Positions 49,522 through 62,255 are shown, counted from the stretch's first letter. The stretch is DNA of 64,000 bases from Psychrobacter fozii (GCF_003217155.1 NZ_QJSU01000010.1:99887-163886), one strand, 5' to 3'. Notes: generated from the letters alone by a model not told the origin. Numbers and translations are program-made.

Positions 49522-50049
49522 CTAAAACTCAACCATTCCAGCACGAAGCTGTTCAATCAGCTCTAAAAACTGCTGACGCCATTCACGTATTGTCGATTCA
49601 TCTGGTAACCATTGGTTCGATAAAGTAACCACATTAACAATAAGATCCGACGACTGCTTAGTGTCGTTGCTTAATTGTTCATCAACGACTGTATCTGGTG
49701 GTACCGCATAAAGACAGCGCTGATAAGCACGCTCTATATTGGCCAAAAATCCTTGCTGCTGTAACTGCTGGAGACGCTGAATCTCAGGAGATACTTGCGT
49801 ACTTTCACTCAAGGCTTGTTCAATATCTGACAATGTTGGTGCTGGCATATTCAAATTATAGAAATAACCAAGCTCTTGAGTAAATGCAAGAAAAGCCCCG
49901 TATAGATGAAAAATAGCAGTCTCACAATGTGCTTGATACAACTGCTTATCGTTGGTACTTCCTGCTGATTGGCAAGAGAGACGGCAAAAATAAAGTTTTT
50001 GATTGGTTCGATCAGCTTGATACTTGGCAACGCGGGTTTTACCTGCCAT
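49522..50049 (-). CDS. DUF6586-like protein of unknown function
   Basis: This 175-residue soluble protein is predicted mainly helical. The N-terminal part, KYQADRTNQKLYFCRL then AHCETAIFHLYGAFLAFTQEL, resembles the DUF6586 family of Pseudomonas and Moraxellaceae, for which no role is known to me. The C-terminal part has IREWRQQFLELIEQLRAGM, another family-like segment. The start at 50049 lies well downstream of any minus-strand gene (rpoC is read away on the same strand but ends at 50341). The gene may be transcribed alone, since the rpoC terminator intervenes. Confidence 0.55.
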   Translation of the reverse strand: MAGKTRVAKYQADRTNQKLYFCRLSCQSAGSTNDKQLYQAHCETAIFHLYGAFLAFTQELGYFYNLNMPAPTLSDIEQALSESTQVSPEIQRLQQLQQQGFLANIERAYQRCLYAVPPDTVVDEQLSNDTKQSSDLIVNVVTLSNQWLPDESTIREWRQQFLELIEQLRAGMVEF

Positions 50050-50273
50050 TTTCTACTTATCCTTATATTAATCATAAATATGACCAGTTAGCACATCCAT
50101 AACTTATGATATAACTTTTTGAGTGTCCTGCTGTTTTAAGTGTACTACTAACTGGAACAACCTTGCTAGAAAGTATATCAGCTAAAAAATAGCGGCGCTA
50201 TATTAAGACTTATTAGCTTACTAGATATAGCATTAGGCCAATTATTCTCATTGCTTTGCTTATCTATAAACGT

Positions 50274-50304
50274 AAAAAAGCCAGCAACTTAGGCTGGCTT
50301 TTTT
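50274..50304. terminator. rpoBC terminator
   Basis: Arms AAAAAAGCCAGC and GCTGGCTTTTTT (12 bp) with a 7-nt loop, 37 bp past the rpoC stop. Confidence 0.92.
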
Positions 50305-50340
50305 ATTAAGCTAAGAATGAATCAAAAATGTCTAATACTA

Positions 50341-53300
50341 TTAGTTATCTTGGTTCAGCTCTTGTGCAAAGGCTTCATCAAAGCTAGCAAAGTCTTTACT
50401 ATCAGTGCTAGCAGTCATGTCAAACGCTGCATTAAGATCTTTATCTTGTAGCTTTTGATCCGCTTTCTCTTTACGTGCTTTATGATAAGCAAGACCAGTA
50501 CCTGCAGGAATCAAGCGACCAACAACGACGTTTTCTTTCAGGCCACGTAACTCATCCACTTTACCAGTAACGGCAGCCGCAGTTAGTACACGTGTCGTTT
50601 CCTGGAATGACGCAGCTGAGATAAAGCTTTCTGTTGCCAGACTTGCTTTAGTGATACCCAGTAATTGACGCTCAAACTGTACTGGGAATTTATCTTCCGC
50701 TTCCAGTTTTTCATTCAATGCTTTGATATCAGCATACTCTGCTTGATCGCCTTTGAAGTGGTTTGAATCGCCGCCGTCAGTGATTTCAACTTTACGCAAC
50801 ATCTGACGAATAATAACTTCGATGTGCTTATCATTGATTTTTACGCCCTGCAGACGATAAACGTCCTGTACTTCGTTAACGATATAATCAGCAAGTGCAG
50901 TTTGTCCTTTCAGACGCAAGATATCGTGTGGGTTTTGTGGACCATCAGCGATAACTTCACCACGTGCTACTGTCTCGTTTTCAAAGACGTTGATTTGACG
51001 CCATTTCGGGATTAGCTCTTCATGAATCTCACCATCTTCATTGGTGATGATAAAGCGATTCTTACCTTTAGTCTCTTTACCAAAGCTTACGACACCTGTC
51101 ATTTCTGCCATGATCGCATGATCTTTTGGACGACGTGCTTCGAATAGATCGGCAACACGTGGTAGACCACCGGTAATATCTTTAGTACCTGATGATGCCT
51201 GTGGTACACGACCTAGGATCGAACCAGCTGCTACTTTTTCACCATCGCTAACGCGAATGATAGTTTCAGCAGGTAGGAAGTAAACTACTTCTTTACCTTC
51301 ATCAGTATTCAAGATAATAGCAGGACGTAAGTCTTTTGCTGAGCTTGAACGGTCACGAGTAGCTAGAATCTCAAATGAGCTCATACCAGTCGCATCATCA
51401 ACTTTCACTGTTGCAGTCATACCATCAGTGATGTCACTGAAGCGTGCTGTACCAGCAAATTCTGTGATAATTGGATGCGTGTGCGGATCCCATTTAGCGA
51501 TGGTCTGACCGCCTTCAACCTGGTCTTCGTGTTTCACAAGAACGCTAGAACCGTAAGGTACTTTATAACGTTCACGCTCACGGCCAAGATCATCGGTCAA
51601 TGCAATTTCAGCTGAACGCGATACGATAACCAAATGGCCATCAGTATGTTGAACCGTTTTCATGTTTTCGAAATGCGCTTGACCAGCATTACGTACAGAG
51701 ATGCTATTGTCCACAGATGCAGAGCTTGCAGCCCCACCTACGTGGAAAGTACGCATGGTTAACTGAGTACCAGGCTCACCGATAGACTGTGCAGCCATAA
51801 CACCAACTGACTCGCCAATGTTCACTTTATGACCACGAGCCAAATCACGACCATAACACTGTGAACAAACACCGTGCTCAACATTACAGGTAATAACTGA
51901 GCGTACCCAGATATCATCGATAGCGTTTTCGTCAAGCACATTGACCCAATGCTCATCGATCAACGTACCTGCTGGAATCAATACTTTATCAGCATCATCG
52001 TTATAATTCACATCACGTGCAGTGACACGACCAAGTACTAGCTCACCCAACTTCTCAATGATTTCGCCACCCTGAATATGTGGTTTCATGAGCAAGCCTT
52101 GCTCAGTACCACAGTCATCAGTGGTGATAACTAAATCTTGTGCGACATCGACCAAACGACGAGTCAAGTAACCTGAGTTAGCCGTTTTTAGTGCCGTATC
52201 CGCTAGACCTTTACGTGCACCGTGAGTTGAGATGAAATACTGCAGTACGGTCAAACCTTCACGGAAGTTAGCTTTAATTGGGGTTTCGATGATTGAGCCA
52301 TCTGGCTTAGCCATCAAACCACGCATACCTGCTAACTGACGAATCTGTGCCGCACTACCACGAGCACCAGAATCTGACATGATAAAGATAGAGTTGAATG
52401 ACTTCTGCTCTTCTTCTTCACCTTTGGCATTCAAGATCTTATCTGTTGCCAAGTTATCCATCATCGCCTTAGCGACTTTGTCATTGGTACGTGACCAGAT
52501 ATCAACTACTTTGTTATAACGCTCACCAGCAGTCACAAAGCCTTGCTCGAATTGATCTTCGATTTCGCGAACTTCGCCTTCTGCCACTTCGATGATTTGC
52601 TTTTTCAATGGTGGGATGACCATGTCATCGATACCAATAGACACGCCAGACAATGTCGCTTGAGCAAAACCAAGATACATTAATTGGTCAGCAAACATGA
52701 CACTTTCTTTGACGCCTACTTTACGGTAGCAAGAGTTAATCAGACGAGAGATGTTTTTCTTCGTCATTTCTTGGTTACATTCATCAAACGTCATACCTTT
52801 AGGCATGATGTTCCAGATAAGTAAACGACCAGCAACCGTATCTTTGATACTGATTTCTTTTGTTTGGTTACCCTCTTCATCAATATGCGTCTCAGTGACA
52901 CGCACTTTGATTTTAGCGTTTACATGTAGATCGTTTGAACCAATCGCACGCAATGCTTCATTAACGGTAGCAAAAACCATGCTCTCGCCTTTAGCATTGA
53001 TAGACGAGCGACTGATGTAATACAAGCCCAATACAACATCCTGTGATGGCACGATGATTGGATCACCGTTCGCAGGTGACAAGATGTTGTTGGTAGACAT
53101 CATTAGCGCACGTGATTCTAACTGTGCTTCTAGTGTCAATGGCACGTGAACGGCCATTTGGTCACCATCGAAATCGGCGTTGAATGCGGTACAAACGAGC
53201 GGATGCAATTGAATTGCTTTACCTTCGATTAGTACTGGCTCAAATGCCTGTAGACCCAAACGGTGAAGCGTTGGTGCACGGTTAAGAAGTACTGGATGCT

Positions 53301-54558
53301 CACGGATAACCATGGCCAGCATATCCCACACTTGTGGCTCTTCACGCTCTACCATCTTTTTGGCAGCTTTAATCGTTGTTGCCAAACCATGAGACAATAG
53401 CTTGTTATAAGTAAATGGCTTGAATAGCTCAAGTGCCATTTTCTTCGGTAGACCACACTGATGTAGACGTAATGTTGGACCTACAACGATAACCGAACGA
53501 CCAGAGTAATCGACACGCTTACCAAGTAAGTTTTGACGGAAACGACCTTGCTTACCTTTGATCATATCAGCCAAAGATTTCAATGGACGCTTGTTACTAC
53601 CAGTGATTGCACGACCGCGACGACCGTTATCTAACAATGCATCAACTGACTCTTGCAACATACGTTTTTCGTTACGTACGATGATATCAGGTGCACTAAG
53701 CTCAAGCAGACGCTTTAGACGGTTGTTACGGTTGATGACACGGCGATACAAATCGTTTAGATCCGAAGTCGCAAAACGGCCACCCTCTAGTGGTACTAGT
53801 GGACGCAAATCTGGTGGTAGTACTGGCAAGATATTCATTACCATCCACTCAGGCTTATTATTAGAATCACGGAATGCTTCTAATAGCTTAAGACGCTTAG
53901 ACATCTTTTTAAGCTTAGTCTCAGAACCTGTTTGCGGAATCGCTTCACGTAGCTCATCAATTTCGATATCTAAATCGATATCTTTTAATAGGTCTTGAAC
54001 CGCTTCAGCACCCATTTTAGCAGTGAACTCATCACCAAACTCTTCAAGGGCTTTAAAGTAATCTTCATCATCAAGCAACTGATATCTTTCTAAGCTGGTT
54101 AGACCAGGCTCAGTCACGATGTAGCTTTCAAAATATAGAACGCGTTCGATATCACGTAGCGTCATGTCTAACAATAGACCGATGCGGCTTGGTAATGATT
54201 TTAAGAACCAAATATGCGCAACTGGGCTAGCCAAATCGATGTGACCCATACGGTCACGACGAACTTTAGCAGTGGTCACTTCTACGCCACATTTTTCACA
54301 GATAACGCCTTGGAACTTACGGCGCTTATATTTACCACATAAACATTCAAAATCTTTTACTGGGCCAAAGATTTTGGCACAGAAAAGACCATCACGTTCA
54401 GGCTTGAACGTGCGATAGTTAATAGTTTCAGGCTTTTTCACTTCGCCATGTGACCATGACTTGATGACGTCAGGTGAGGCTAAAGTAATTTGAATGCTAT
54501 CAAACTCTTGGTTACCGTTGCCGGTAGGGCTTTGCATGATATCGAGTAAATCTTTCAA
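50341..54558 (-). CDS. rpoC: RNA polymerase subunit beta' (RpoC)
   Basis: RpoC forms one jaw of the RNA polymerase core and holds the active-site Mg. The 1405-residue protein has the N-terminal zinc ribbon [20 protein letters not shown], the catalytic NADFDGDQM, the bridge and trigger helices around [22 protein letters not shown], the second zinc site with [15 protein letters not shown], and the C-terminal domain ending in an acidic tail. Length matches E. coli (1407). It follows rpoB by 188 bp on the same strand and ends with a strong terminator. Confidence 0.98.
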   Translation of the reverse strand: MKDLLDIMQSPTGNGNQEFDSIQITLASPDVIKSWSHGEVKKPETINYRTFKPERDGLFCAKIFGPVKDFECLCGKYKRRKFQGVICEKCGVEVTTAKVRRDRMGHIDLASPVAHIWFLKSLPSRIGLLLDMTLRDIERVLYFESYIVTEPGLTSLERYQLLDDEDYFKALEEFGDEFTAKMGAEAVQDLLKDIDLDIEIDELREAIPQTGSETKLKKMSKRLKLLEAFRDSNNKPEWMVMNILPVLPPDLRPLVPLEGGRFATSDLNDLYRRVINRNNRLKRLLELSAPDIIVRNEKRMLQESVDALLDNGRRGRAITGSNKRPLKSLADMIKGKQGRFRQNLLGKRVDYSGRSVIVVGPTLRLHQCGLPKKMALELFKPFTYNKLLSHGLATTIKAAKKMVEREEPQVWDMLAMVIREHPVLLNRAPTLHRLGLQAFEPVLIEGKAIQLHPLVCTAFNADFDGDQMAVHVPLTLEAQLESRALMMSTNNILSPANGDPIIVPSQDVVLGLYYISRSSINAKGESMVFATVNEALRAIGSNDLHVNAKIKVRVTETHIDEEGNQTKEISIKDTVAGRLLIWNIMPKGMTFDECNQEMTKKNISRLINSCYRKVGVKESVMFADQLMYLGFAQATLSGVSIGIDDMVIPPLKKQIIEVAEGEVREIEDQFEQGFVTAGERYNKVVDIWSRTNDKVAKAMMDNLATDKILNAKGEEEEQKSFNSIFIMSDSGARGSAAQIRQLAGMRGLMAKPDGSIIETPIKANFREGLTVLQYFISTHGARKGLADTALKTANSGYLTRRLVDVAQDLVITTDDCGTEQGLLMKPHIQGGEIIEKLGELVLGRVTARDVNYNDDADKVLIPAGTLIDEHWVNVLDENAIDDIWVRSVITCNVEHGVCSQCYGRDLARGHKVNIGESVGVMAAQSIGEPGTQLTMRTFHVGGAASSASVDNSISVRNAGQAHFENMKTVQHTDGHLVIVSRSAEIALTDDLGRERERYKVPYGSSVLVKHEDQVEGGQTIAKWDPHTHPIITEFAGTARFSDITDGMTATVKVDDATGMSSFEILATRDRSSSAKDLRPAIILNTDEGKEVVYFLPAETIIRVSDGEKVAAGSILGRVPQASSGTKDITGGLPRVADLFEARRPKDHAIMAEMTGVVSFGKETKGKNRFIITNEDGEIHEELIPKWRQINVFENETVARGEVIADGPQNPHDILRLKGQTALADYIVNEVQDVYRLQGVKINDKHIEVIIRQMLRKVEITDGGDSNHFKGDQAEYADIKALNEKLEAEDKFPVQFERQLLGITKASLATESFISAASFQETTRVLTAAAVTGKVDELRGLKENVVVGRLIPAGTGLAYHKARKEKADQKLQDKDLNAAFDMTASTDSKDFASFDEAFAQELNQDN

Positions 54559-54746
54559 GTTGCTTCTCCGTTATCTTTATAATCATCTGATAGCGTATAG
54601 TTGACGCAAATAAGATGAATGAAGGCAATGAATAGGGTTGAGACAAATCACTAAAAGCAGCAGCTATGCGCGTACTGCTTTTAGATTGACCACTAAGGAT
54701 AATAATTAACTGAAGCTATGTTAAAGGTAGCCTCAGCCAGCCGTGC

Positions 54747-57700
54747 TTAATGGGTTTGCTTTAACTCAATATTAATACCCAATGATTTGATTTCTTTGGT
54801 CAGTACGTTGAACGATTCAGGCATACCTGGATCCATATACTGCTCACCATCAACGATGTTTTTATACATACGTGTACGGCCTTCAACGTCATCCGACTTC
54901 ACAGTCAGCATTTCCTGCAACGTGTAAGTCGCGCCATAAGCTTCTAGTGCCCAGACTTCCATCTCACCGAAGCGCTGACCACCAAACTGAGCTTTACCGC
55001 CCAATGGCTGCTGCGTCACTAGTGAGTAAGAACCGGTAGAACGTGCATGCATTTTGTCATCAACCAAATGGTTAAGTTTGAGCATGTACATATAACCAAC
55101 GGTCACTTTACGGTCAAACTTCTGACCAGTACGACCATCATACAATGTCTGCTGACCATCACGGTCCATACCAGCAAGCTCTAGCAAGTCTTTGACTTGG
55201 CTCTCTCTTGCACCATCAAACACTGCGGTACCCATTGGTACACCGCCGCGTAAGTTGTCTGATAGCGCCATGATGTCATCGTCACTCAAACTATCAAGAT
55301 CAACTTGCTCGCCGCCTACTTGGTTATAAATTTTGTCCAAGAAACCACGTAGCTCTTTGATCGCTGCTTGAGATTTGAGCATACCATCGATTTTCTCGCC
55401 CAAACCTTTGGCTGCCATACCCAAATGCGTCTCTAGAACCTGACCGATGTTCATACGAGATGGTACACCAAGCGGGTTCAATACGATGTCAACGGTATTA
55501 CCATGTTCATCATAAGGCATGTCTTCGACTGGCATGATGCGTGATACGACACCTTTGTTACCATGACGACCAGCCATTTTATCACCAGGCTGAATACGAC
55601 GCTTAACCGCTAGATAAACTTTAACGATTTTTTGGACACCATGTTGTAAATCATCACCAGCGGTCAATTTGCGTTTTTTCTCAGCAAATTTAACATCGAT
55701 GTCTTTTTGCTTATCAACTAAGTACTCAGCGATTTGCGTTAGACGCTCAGAGATTTCTTCTTCAACTGGCTGAATATCAAGCAAGGTCTCAAGGCTCATA
55801 TCTTTCATATCAGCCAAGGCCATAACCGTACCGGCTTTTAGACCAGAACCACCACTGACTTTTTGGCCATCTAATAGATTACCAATACGACCACGTGCTG
55901 CTTCTTCGAAGATACGTAGCTCTTCTTTTAAATCTTTACGATAGCTATCAAGCTGTGATTTTTCAATCGCTTTTGCACGTGCATCTTTCTCGACACCATC
56001 ACGAGTAAAGACTTGTACGTCGATAACCGTACCTTTGCTTGATGTTGGAACACGTAAAGACGTGTCTTTTACATCAGCTGCTTTTTCACCAAAGATAGCC
56101 CGGAGCAATTTCTCTTCTGGCGTTAGTTGCGTTTCACCTTTTGGCGTCACTTTACCAACTAGGATATCACCAGCGTCAACTTCAGCACCGATATAGACGA
56201 TACCTGCTTCGTCAAGACTTGATAGTGCTGCTTCACCAACGTTTGGAATATCAGCAGTAATCTCTTCTGTACCTAGCTTGGTATCACGCGCCACACACGT
56301 CAATTCTTGAATATGAATAGTGGTGAAACGATCTTCTTTAACCACTTTCTCAGATAGCAAGATTGAATCTTCGAAGTTGTAACCATTCCACGGCATAAAT
56401 GCGATGCGAATGTTCTGACCTAGTGCTAGCTCACCAAGATCCGTTGACGGACCATCAGCCAAGATATCACCCAAAGCAATCTCGTCACCTTGGTTAACGA
56501 TGATACGTTGGTTGATACAAGTGTTTTGGTTAGAGCGCGTGTATTTAACTAAGTTATAAATATCGATACCCGCTTCACCAGCAGTCATCTCGTCTTCGTT
56601 TACACGAACAACGATACGTGATGCATCAACATCTTCAATCACACCGCCACGCTTAGCGATCACACAAACACCAGAATCACGAGCAACATAGCGCTCCATA
56701 CCAGTACCTACTAACGGCTTGTCAGCACGTAGCGTAGGAACAGCCTGACGCTGCATGTTCGAGCCCATCAAGGCACGGTTAGCATCATCATGCTCTAGGA
56801 ACGGAATCAAACCTGCTGCTACCGATACTACCTGACTTGGCGACACATCCATATGCGTCACTTTTTCTGGCGGCATACGGACGAATTCACCATAGCTACG
56901 GACACTGACCATCTCGTCACTTAGTGCACCATCTTCAGTCAATGGTGAATCAGCCTGTGCAATGACCGTACCGACTTCTTCAATGGCTGATAGATATTCA
57001 ATGATATCCGTTACTTTACCGTCAACCACACGGCGATATGGCGTTTCTAAGAAGCCAAAGCTGTTGGTTTTAGCAAAAGTTGCCAATGAGTTGATAAGAC
57101 CAATGTTTGGACCTTCAGGAGTCTCAATCGGGCATACACGGCCATAATGGGTATCATGTACGTCACGTACTTCAAAGCCTGCACGTTCACGAGTCAGACC
57201 ACCAGGTCCTAGTGCTGATACACGGCGTTTATGGGTAACTTCAGACAACGGGTTGTTCTGATCCATAAATTGTGACAACTGGCTTGAACCAAAGAATTCT
57301 TTAACCGCAGCCGCAACAGGCTTTGAGTTAATCAAATCTTGTGGTGACAAGTTATCAGATTCCGCTGAGCTCAAACGCTCTTTGACCGCACGCTCAACAC
57401 GTACTAGACCAACACGGAACTGGTTTTCTGCCATTTCGCCTACAGAACGAATACGACGGTTACCTAAGTGATCGATATCATCGACTTCACCGCGACCGTT
57501 ACGAATCTCAATCAATTCTTTTAATACATTCACGATGTCAGCATTGGTCAGGACACTACGTGCGCGCTGAATATCTGGATCATCTGTATTATCAAAATCT
57601 AACCCTAGACGACGGTTAAACTTCATGCGGCCGACGTTTGACAAGTCATAACGATCTGCATTGAAGAACATGCTTTCGAACAGTTTTTCAGCAGTTTCGA

Positions 57701-58865
57701 CCGTTGGTGGCTCACCTGGACGCATCACTTTATAGATTTCGATCAATGCTTCTTCACGGCTTGATGTGCTATCAGCACGTAGCGTGTCAGCAATATAACT
57801 ACCCTGATCGATATCGTTAGTGAACAGAATGCTGAATTCTTTGATAGATTCGCTGGCTTCAAATGCACTCAATTTAACCAATAATTCATGATCAATTAAG
57901 GTGTTAGCACGAGCGATAACTTCATCATTAACCACGATATCTTCAGCTAAGATACGCTCATATAAATATTCATCAGGCACAGCAATTTTCGTCATACCAG
58001 CTTCTTCTAGCTGACGGATACGACGTGCATTGATACGTTTGCCCTGCTCTACGATGACGTCACCTTCAGGCGACACGATATCAAACTGAGCCATCTCACC
58101 GCGCAAGCGATCAGCAACCAGATCAATCTCAAACGTCTCTTCGCCTTTATACACAGCTACTTTATCAAAGAAAAGATCTAAGATTTCAGAAGTGGTCAGA
58201 CCTAGTGCACGTAGAATGATTGAAGCAAGTAGCTTACGACGACGGTCAATACGAGCAAATACTAAATCTTTTGCATCAAATTCAAAATCTAACCATGAAC
58301 CACGGTAAGGAATGATACGTGCGTTGTAAAGCACTTTACCACTTGAATGCGACTTACCTTTATCATGGTCAAAGAATACACCAGGTGAGCGATGTAGCTG
58401 TGATACGATAACACGCTCTGTACCATTGATAATAAAGGTACCGTTAGCAGTCATTAATGGCATTTCGCCCATATAGACGCTTTGCTCACGGATATCTTTG
58501 ATCGCAGCTTTGCTGTCTTTATCTTTGCTATCTTTGTCTTTGATGATCAAACGAATTTTGACACGCATCGGCGCAGCAAATGTTGAACCACGTAAGATAC
58601 ACTCACGCTCATCAAATTCAGGCGTGCCTAAATAGTACTCAACAAATTGTAACTCAGCATTACCAGAGTGACTCTCAATTGGGAAAATAGAGGAATACGC
58701 AGCTTGCAAACCAGTATTCTCACGAGCTTTTGGCTTTTTGTGCTCTTGCAAAAATTGCTCGTAAGAATCTACTTGAATAGACAATAAGTAGGGAATGTCC
58801 ATCACAGTGGGCAATTCAGCAAAACTTTTGCGAATACGCTTTTTTTCAGTATAAGAATATGCCAT
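54747..58865 (-). CDS. rpoB: RNA polymerase subunit beta (RpoB)
   Basis: RpoB is the second large core subunit. The 1372-residue protein includes the rifampicin pocket [20 protein letters not shown] followed by ALGPGGL; Asp, His and Ser at the positions of E. coli 516, 526 and 531 are wild type. The conserved [14 protein letters not shown] segment and the C-terminal [19 protein letters not shown] clamp are present. A 706-bp gap and a terminator separate it from rplL, so rpoBC transcription may rely on readthrough or a separate promoter that I could not identify. Confidence 0.98.
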   Translation of the reverse strand: MAYSYTEKKRIRKSFAELPTVMDIPYLLSIQVDSYEQFLQEHKKPKARENTGLQAAYSSIFPIESHSGNAELQFVEYYLGTPEFDERECILRGSTFAAPMRVKIRLIIKDKDSKDKDSKAAIKDIREQSVYMGEMPLMTANGTFIINGTERVIVSQLHRSPGVFFDHDKGKSHSSGKVLYNARIIPYRGSWLDFEFDAKDLVFARIDRRRKLLASIILRALGLTTSEILDLFFDKVAVYKGEETFEIDLVADRLRGEMAQFDIVSPEGDVIVEQGKRINARRIRQLEEAGMTKIAVPDEYLYERILAEDIVVNDEVIARANTLIDHELLVKLSAFEASESIKEFSILFTNDIDQGSYIADTLRADSTSSREEALIEIYKVMRPGEPPTVETAEKLFESMFFNADRYDLSNVGRMKFNRRLGLDFDNTDDPDIQRARSVLTNADIVNVLKELIEIRNGRGEVDDIDHLGNRRIRSVGEMAENQFRVGLVRVERAVKERLSSAESDNLSPQDLINSKPVAAAVKEFFGSSQLSQFMDQNNPLSEVTHKRRVSALGPGGLTRERAGFEVRDVHDTHYGRVCPIETPEGPNIGLINSLATFAKTNSFGFLETPYRRVVDGKVTDIIEYLSAIEEVGTVIAQADSPLTEDGALSDEMVSVRSYGEFVRMPPEKVTHMDVSPSQVVSVAAGLIPFLEHDDANRALMGSNMQRQAVPTLRADKPLVGTGMERYVARDSGVCVIAKRGGVIEDVDASRIVVRVNEDEMTAGEAGIDIYNLVKYTRSNQNTCINQRIIVNQGDEIALGDILADGPSTDLGELALGQNIRIAFMPWNGYNFEDSILLSEKVVKEDRFTTIHIQELTCVARDTKLGTEEITADIPNVGEAALSSLDEAGIVYIGAEVDAGDILVGKVTPKGETQLTPEEKLLRAIFGEKAADVKDTSLRVPTSSKGTVIDVQVFTRDGVEKDARAKAIEKSQLDSYRKDLKEELRIFEEAARGRIGNLLDGQKVSGGSGLKAGTVMALADMKDMSLETLLDIQPVEEEISERLTQIAEYLVDKQKDIDVKFAEKKRKLTAGDDLQHGVQKIVKVYLAVKRRIQPGDKMAGRHGNKGVVSRIMPVEDMPYDEHGNTVDIVLNPLGVPSRMNIGQVLETHLGMAAKGLGEKIDGMLKSQAAIKELRGFLDKIYNQVGGEQVDLDSLSDDDIMALSDNLRGGVPMGTAVFDGARESQVKDLLELAGMDRDGQQTLYDGRTGQKFDRKVTVGYMYMLKLNHLVDDKMHARSTGSYSLVTQQPLGGKAQFGGQRFGEMEVWALEAYGATYTLQEMLTVKSDDVEGRTRMYKNIVDGEQYMDPGMPESFNVLTKEIKSLGINIELKQTH

Positions 58866-59571
58866 CGAGAGTCCTTACAGTAAACGTGGAAACAAATTAA
58901 AATCGAGGCCATGATGCATAGATATTATGTATCTTGGCGACGTAAACGATAATATAAAACGGGTGTTCGTGTTCAGTTCATGTCTTTTGGTCAACTACTA
59001 CTTTACTAATCAATACTTATTTAGCACACTTCATTCAATCTTGGAATTGGTATCTAGGTCAGTCTATATGCCTACTCAAACTGACAATTTCAATATCATA
59101 TAATCTACAATACATTGCCCTTATGGCTCAATTTACAAATACATTTAAAATATCTTGTACTGCGGTTTAAAATTCATCATCAAAACTGTTATCGTCGCTG
59201 ATATATACCGTCTACGAGCCTACATACTGACAGTAAAATCATTCTATATGGATAACCTAAGATCAATAGCTTTTCAGAAATAACAATAATCGGGGTAACT
59301 ATAACTTTCAGAATCAGTATAAACTATAGTGTTAATAGGAAAGCATGCAGACACAAAAAAATGCCAAACATCTACGGACGTTTAGCTCATATTAACTGAT
59401 TTTAATAACTGGCATGTGTGCTTGCATGTATATCGTCTGTCCTTTTGATGGGTATCCACCGTGTTGTTGCATACGTATGTTGGCAGACACAAAAGGTCAA
59501 GCTACGAATTATAGTAAAAAAAAGCTGGCAATGCAAGGCATTACCAGCTTTTTTTCGTACAGCTGTTAAAC
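58866..59571. other. Long rplL-rpoB intergenic region
   Basis: This 706-bp A+T-rich region contains the terminator-like hairpin at 59516-59555 near rplL. The remaining 650 bp have no supported gene. Several TATA-like minus-strand hexamers occur, but none has a good -35 partner. Confidence 0.6.
59516..59555. terminator. Terminator or attenuator after rplL
   Basis: Arms AAAAAAAAGCTGG and CCAGCTTTTTTT continue as AATG/CATT. It starts 17 bp past the rplL stop on the minus strand. In this position it should set the ratio of ribosomal-protein to rpoBC transcription. Confidence 0.85.
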
Positions 59572-59943
59572 TTATTTTAGTTCAACAGTTGCGCCAGCTT
59601 CTTCAAGTTTCTTTTTCAACTCTTCAGCTTCAGCTTTGTTAACGCCTTCTTTGATTGGAGCTGGAGCGCTTTCAACCAAATCTTTCGCTTCTTTCAGGCC
59701 AAGACCAGTAGCTTCACGTACGGCTTTAATTACGCCAACTTTCTTCTCGCCAAAGCTGGCAAGAACTACGTCAAACTCGTCTTTTTCTTCAGCAGCAGCA
59801 GCAGCAGGGCCAGCAGCAGCAGGTGCAGCAGCAACAGCAGCTGTTACGCCGAATTTTTCTTCCATAGCGCTGATTAATTCAACGATATCCATTACTGACA
59901 TTTCAGCGATTGCGTTTAACACATCATCTTTAGATAGTGCCAT
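59572..59943 (-). CDS. rplL: Ribosomal protein bL12 (L7/L12)
   Basis: bL12 forms the ribosomal stalk that recruits translation GTPases. The 123-residue protein has the N-terminal dimer domain ([20 protein letters not shown]), an Ala-rich flexible hinge (about residues 37-52) and the C-terminal domain [22 protein letters not shown] with the [10 protein letters not shown] helix. Two or more dimers bind uL10, encoded just upstream with 126 bp between. The strong terminator follows directly. Confidence 0.98.
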
Positions 59944-60069
59944 GAGAACTCTCCGTTATCTGATAAAAATTAATTGATTTTAATATCGCTTGGATTGCTT
60001 GCCAAATTTTCAAATAGTGTTGGCAATATAGTGCAATCAACGATGTCAAAGTTACGTTAAAACAAGCAA

Positions 60070-60597
60070 TTAAGCAGCTTCTTTTGCGTCTTTGATTGCT
60101 GCGACAGTGCGAACGAACTTGCCAGGAACTGCGTTCATAGTCTGGACAAGCTTGGTCACTGGTGCATTCATAGTAGCCATCAAGATAGAGAGTGCTTCGT
60201 CGCGAGTTGGTAGCTTCGATACGCGCTCTAGCTCTTCTGGACCATAAACAACACCACCAACTGATACCAATTTGGTCTCTAAAGCTTTGTTTTCTTTGCT
60301 GAAGTCGAAAACGACTCTAGCAGCAGAACCCAAGTCTTCCATAGAGAAAGCCAAAAGTAGTGGACCAGTCATACGGTCTGACATGCTCTCAAACTTAGTG
60401 CCTTCAAAAGCGCGTCTTGCTAGTGTATTTTTTACCACTTTCAAAACAACGCCTTTTTCACGGGCTTGTTCGCGTAGCTTAGTAAGCTTTGCAACACCAA
60501 TACCATGATATTCGGCAGCTACTGCTGAGTAAGCATTAGCAGCAACTTCAGACACTTCAGCCACAACTTGTTGTTTTTGCTCTAGCGTTAATGCCAT
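60070..60597 (-). CDS. rplJ: Ribosomal protein uL10
   Basis: uL10 is the stalk base that binds 23S rRNA and bL12 dimers; with bL12 it represses its own mRNA in E. coli. The 175-residue protein begins MALTLEQKQQVVAEV and has EYHGIGVAKLTKLREQAREKGV and KVVKNTLARRAFEG, typical of L10. The upstream 433-bp leader can fold into a stem at 60791-60861 that may be the autoregulatory site. The gene is followed by rplL. Confidence 0.97.
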   Translation of the reverse strand: MALTLEQKQQVVAEVSEVAANAYSAVAAEYHGIGVAKLTKLREQAREKGVVLKVVKNTLARRAFEGTKFESMSDRMTGPLLLAFSMEDLGSAARVVFDFSKENKALETKLVSVGGVVYGPEELERVSKLPTRDEALSILMATMNAPVTKLVQTMNAVPGKFVRTVAAIKDAKEAA

Positions 60598-60790
60598 AAG
60601 TTGACTCCTTTAATCTTATCAATCTGCTCAGTATTTTAATTCTTAAAAACCGAAGTTTTCAATTATTAAACGACTAAATTAGACTGACTTGATACGACAC
60701 GTTACTTCTAAACTCTATAGCAATAGATTTTATTAGTAACGACTGATTACGGCACCGTTATCAGAATGACATCAAGTGATAGATTGAACT

Positions 60791-60861
60791 ATCGGCTCTT
60801 ATCAACAACTGGGTGGATCACCGTCTGCGTAGGACAACTGAGATTTTCATCTGTAGCCGAT
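60791..60861 (-). promoter_or_regulatory. Putative rplJ leader RNA (L10 autoregulation)
   Basis: Perfect 7-nt arms ATCGGCT (60791-60797) and AGCCGAT (60855-60861) close a 57-nt internal segment about 195 bp before the rplJ start. The site resembles L10 leader RNAs by position. The internal fold was not computed. Confidence 0.45.
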
Positions 60862-60945
60862 TAAAAAAAGCAGCTTGTTATCATATTTAACCATTCGAAA
60901 ATTGCTATCTATGACGCTAAACCACTCTCTACCTACGGTCTTAGA

Positions 60946-60967
60946 CAGCGTAGCATATGCTACGCTG
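60946..60967. other. Perfect 22-bp palindrome after rplA
   Basis: Arms CAGCGTAGCAT and ATGCTACGCTG are perfectly complementary and lie 64 bp past the rplA stop. TTAG and CTAA flank it imperfectly. The T-run is on the plus-strand side, so it does not fit a classical terminator for the minus-strand operon; an RNA processing hairpin or operator is possible. Confidence 0.6.
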
Positions 60968-61030
60968 ACCTAATTTTTTAGAATTTGTTTGTACTCATTA
61001 TTCAATAATATTTGAAGAGTGAATACTTAA

Positions 61031-61732
61031 TTATTTAGCAGTGCGATAAGGAACAGCATCAATAGTGATACCTGGACCCATAGTACTAGACAAGGTGATT
61101 TTCTTAATGAAAGTACCTTTAGAAGTAGCAGGCTTAGCACGTTTTAGATCTGTGATTAGTGCTTCAGCATTTTGAATAACTTGCTCAGCAGTGAAACCAA
61201 CTTGACCAATAGTAGTATGAATAATACCTGCTTTGTCTACACGATACTGTGCTTGACCAGCTTTAGCATTTTTCACAGCTTCAGCAACGTTTGGCGTTAC
61301 TGTACCGACTTTCGGGTTAGGCATTAGGCCACGTGGACCTAGGATAGTACCTAATTGACCAACAACACGCATTGCATCAGGAGCAGCAATAACGATATCA
61401 AAGTCCATGTTACCGGCTTTGATTGATTCTGCTAGGTCTTCAAAACCAACGATATCTGCACCAGCTTCTTTAGCGGCTTCAGCAGCAGCGCCTTGAGCGA
61501 ATACAGCAACGCGTTTGGTTTTACCAGTACCAGCAGGTAAGTTGGTAGCGCCACGAACCACTTGATCAGATTTACGTGGGTCAACGCCCAAGTTTACTGC
61601 GATATCAATAGACTCTTTGAATTTTAGCGCAGGCAAATCATTTAAGATTTGAACGGCTTCTTCCATAGTGTATTGCTTTTCGTTATCAACACGGCTTTGA
61701 ATTTCTTTTTGACGTTTGGTTAGCTTGCTCAT
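61031..61732 (-). CDS. rplA: Ribosomal protein uL1
   Basis: uL1 is the mobile L1 stalk that helps release E-site tRNA; in E. coli it represses the rplKA mRNA. The 233-residue protein has [35 protein letters not shown] and the [22 protein letters not shown] motif ([16 protein letters not shown]). It starts directly after the rplK stop (TAA then ATG), so the two are translationally coupled. Confidence 0.98.
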   Translation of the reverse strand: MSKLTKRQKEIQSRVDNEKQYTMEEAVQILNDLPALKFKESIDIAVNLGVDPRKSDQVVRGATNLPAGTGKTKRVAVFAQGAAAEAAKEAGADIVGFEDLAESIKAGNMDFDIVIAAPDAMRVVGQLGTILGPRGLMPNPKVGTVTPNVAEAVKNAKAGQAQYRVDKAGIIHTTIGQVGFTAEQVIQNAEALITDLKRAKPATSKGTFIKKITLSSTMGPGITIDAVPYRTAK

Positions 61733-62164
61733 TTACACACCCTCCACGGTAATACCCATTGAACGTGCAGTACCAGCGATGGTACGAACAGCAGCGTCAA
61801 GGTCAGCTGCAGTTAGATCTTTATCTTTGGTCTTAACGATTTCTTCTAACTGTGCACGGTCAACTTTACCGACTTTAGCAGTGTTAGGTGTACCTGAACC
61901 TTTAGCAACACCAGCAGCCTTACGTAGTAAGTATGAAGCTGGTGGTGACTTCATGATGAAGGTAAAAGACTTATCGCTATATACAGTGATCTCAGTAGGA
62001 ATCGGTAGACCCGGCTCTTGGTTTGAGGTCGCAGCGTTAAATTCTTTACAGAACGCCATGATGTTCACGCCTTTTTGACCCAATGCTGGACCAATCGGTG
62101 GTGAAGGATTTGCTTTGCCTGCAGGCACTTGCAGTTTGATGTAACCATCAATCTTCTTAGCCAT
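61733..62164 (-). CDS. rplK: Ribosomal protein uL11
   Basis: uL11 lies at the GTPase centre of the large subunit. The 143-residue protein has [20 protein letters not shown] with the Pro-rich thiostrepton-binding face, FCKEFNAAT and the C-terminal RNA-binding segment [14 protein letters not shown]. It is the first ribosomal-protein gene after nusG, 91 bp downstream. Length matches E. coli (142). Confidence 0.98.
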   Translation of the reverse strand: MAKKIDGYIKLQVPAGKANPSPPIGPALGQKGVNIMAFCKEFNAATSNQEPGLPIPTEITVYSDKSFTFIMKSPPASYLLRKAAGVAKGSGTPNTAKVGKVDRAQLEEIVKTKDKDLTAADLDAAVRTIAGTARSMGITVEGV

Positions 62165-62255
62165 GATACTCTCCTAAATGGGTAATAACGCTAAATCAAA
62201 CTGATATATATATCCGATTGACTAATAGCTCCCCGGTTGATGAATTTTTGTGGGT

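Larger units (their letters stand above)
60598..61030. other. rplA-rplJ intergenic region with structured leader
   Basis: This 433-bp gap contains a perfect palindrome (60946-60967), a stem-forming stretch (60791-60861) and presumably the rplJ promoter. No small gene was seen. Confidence 0.65.

Noticed and set aside
59636..59977. Ala-rich plus-strand frame opposite rplL
   Set aside because: Caused by the GCA repeats of the bL12 hinge; rplL is certain.
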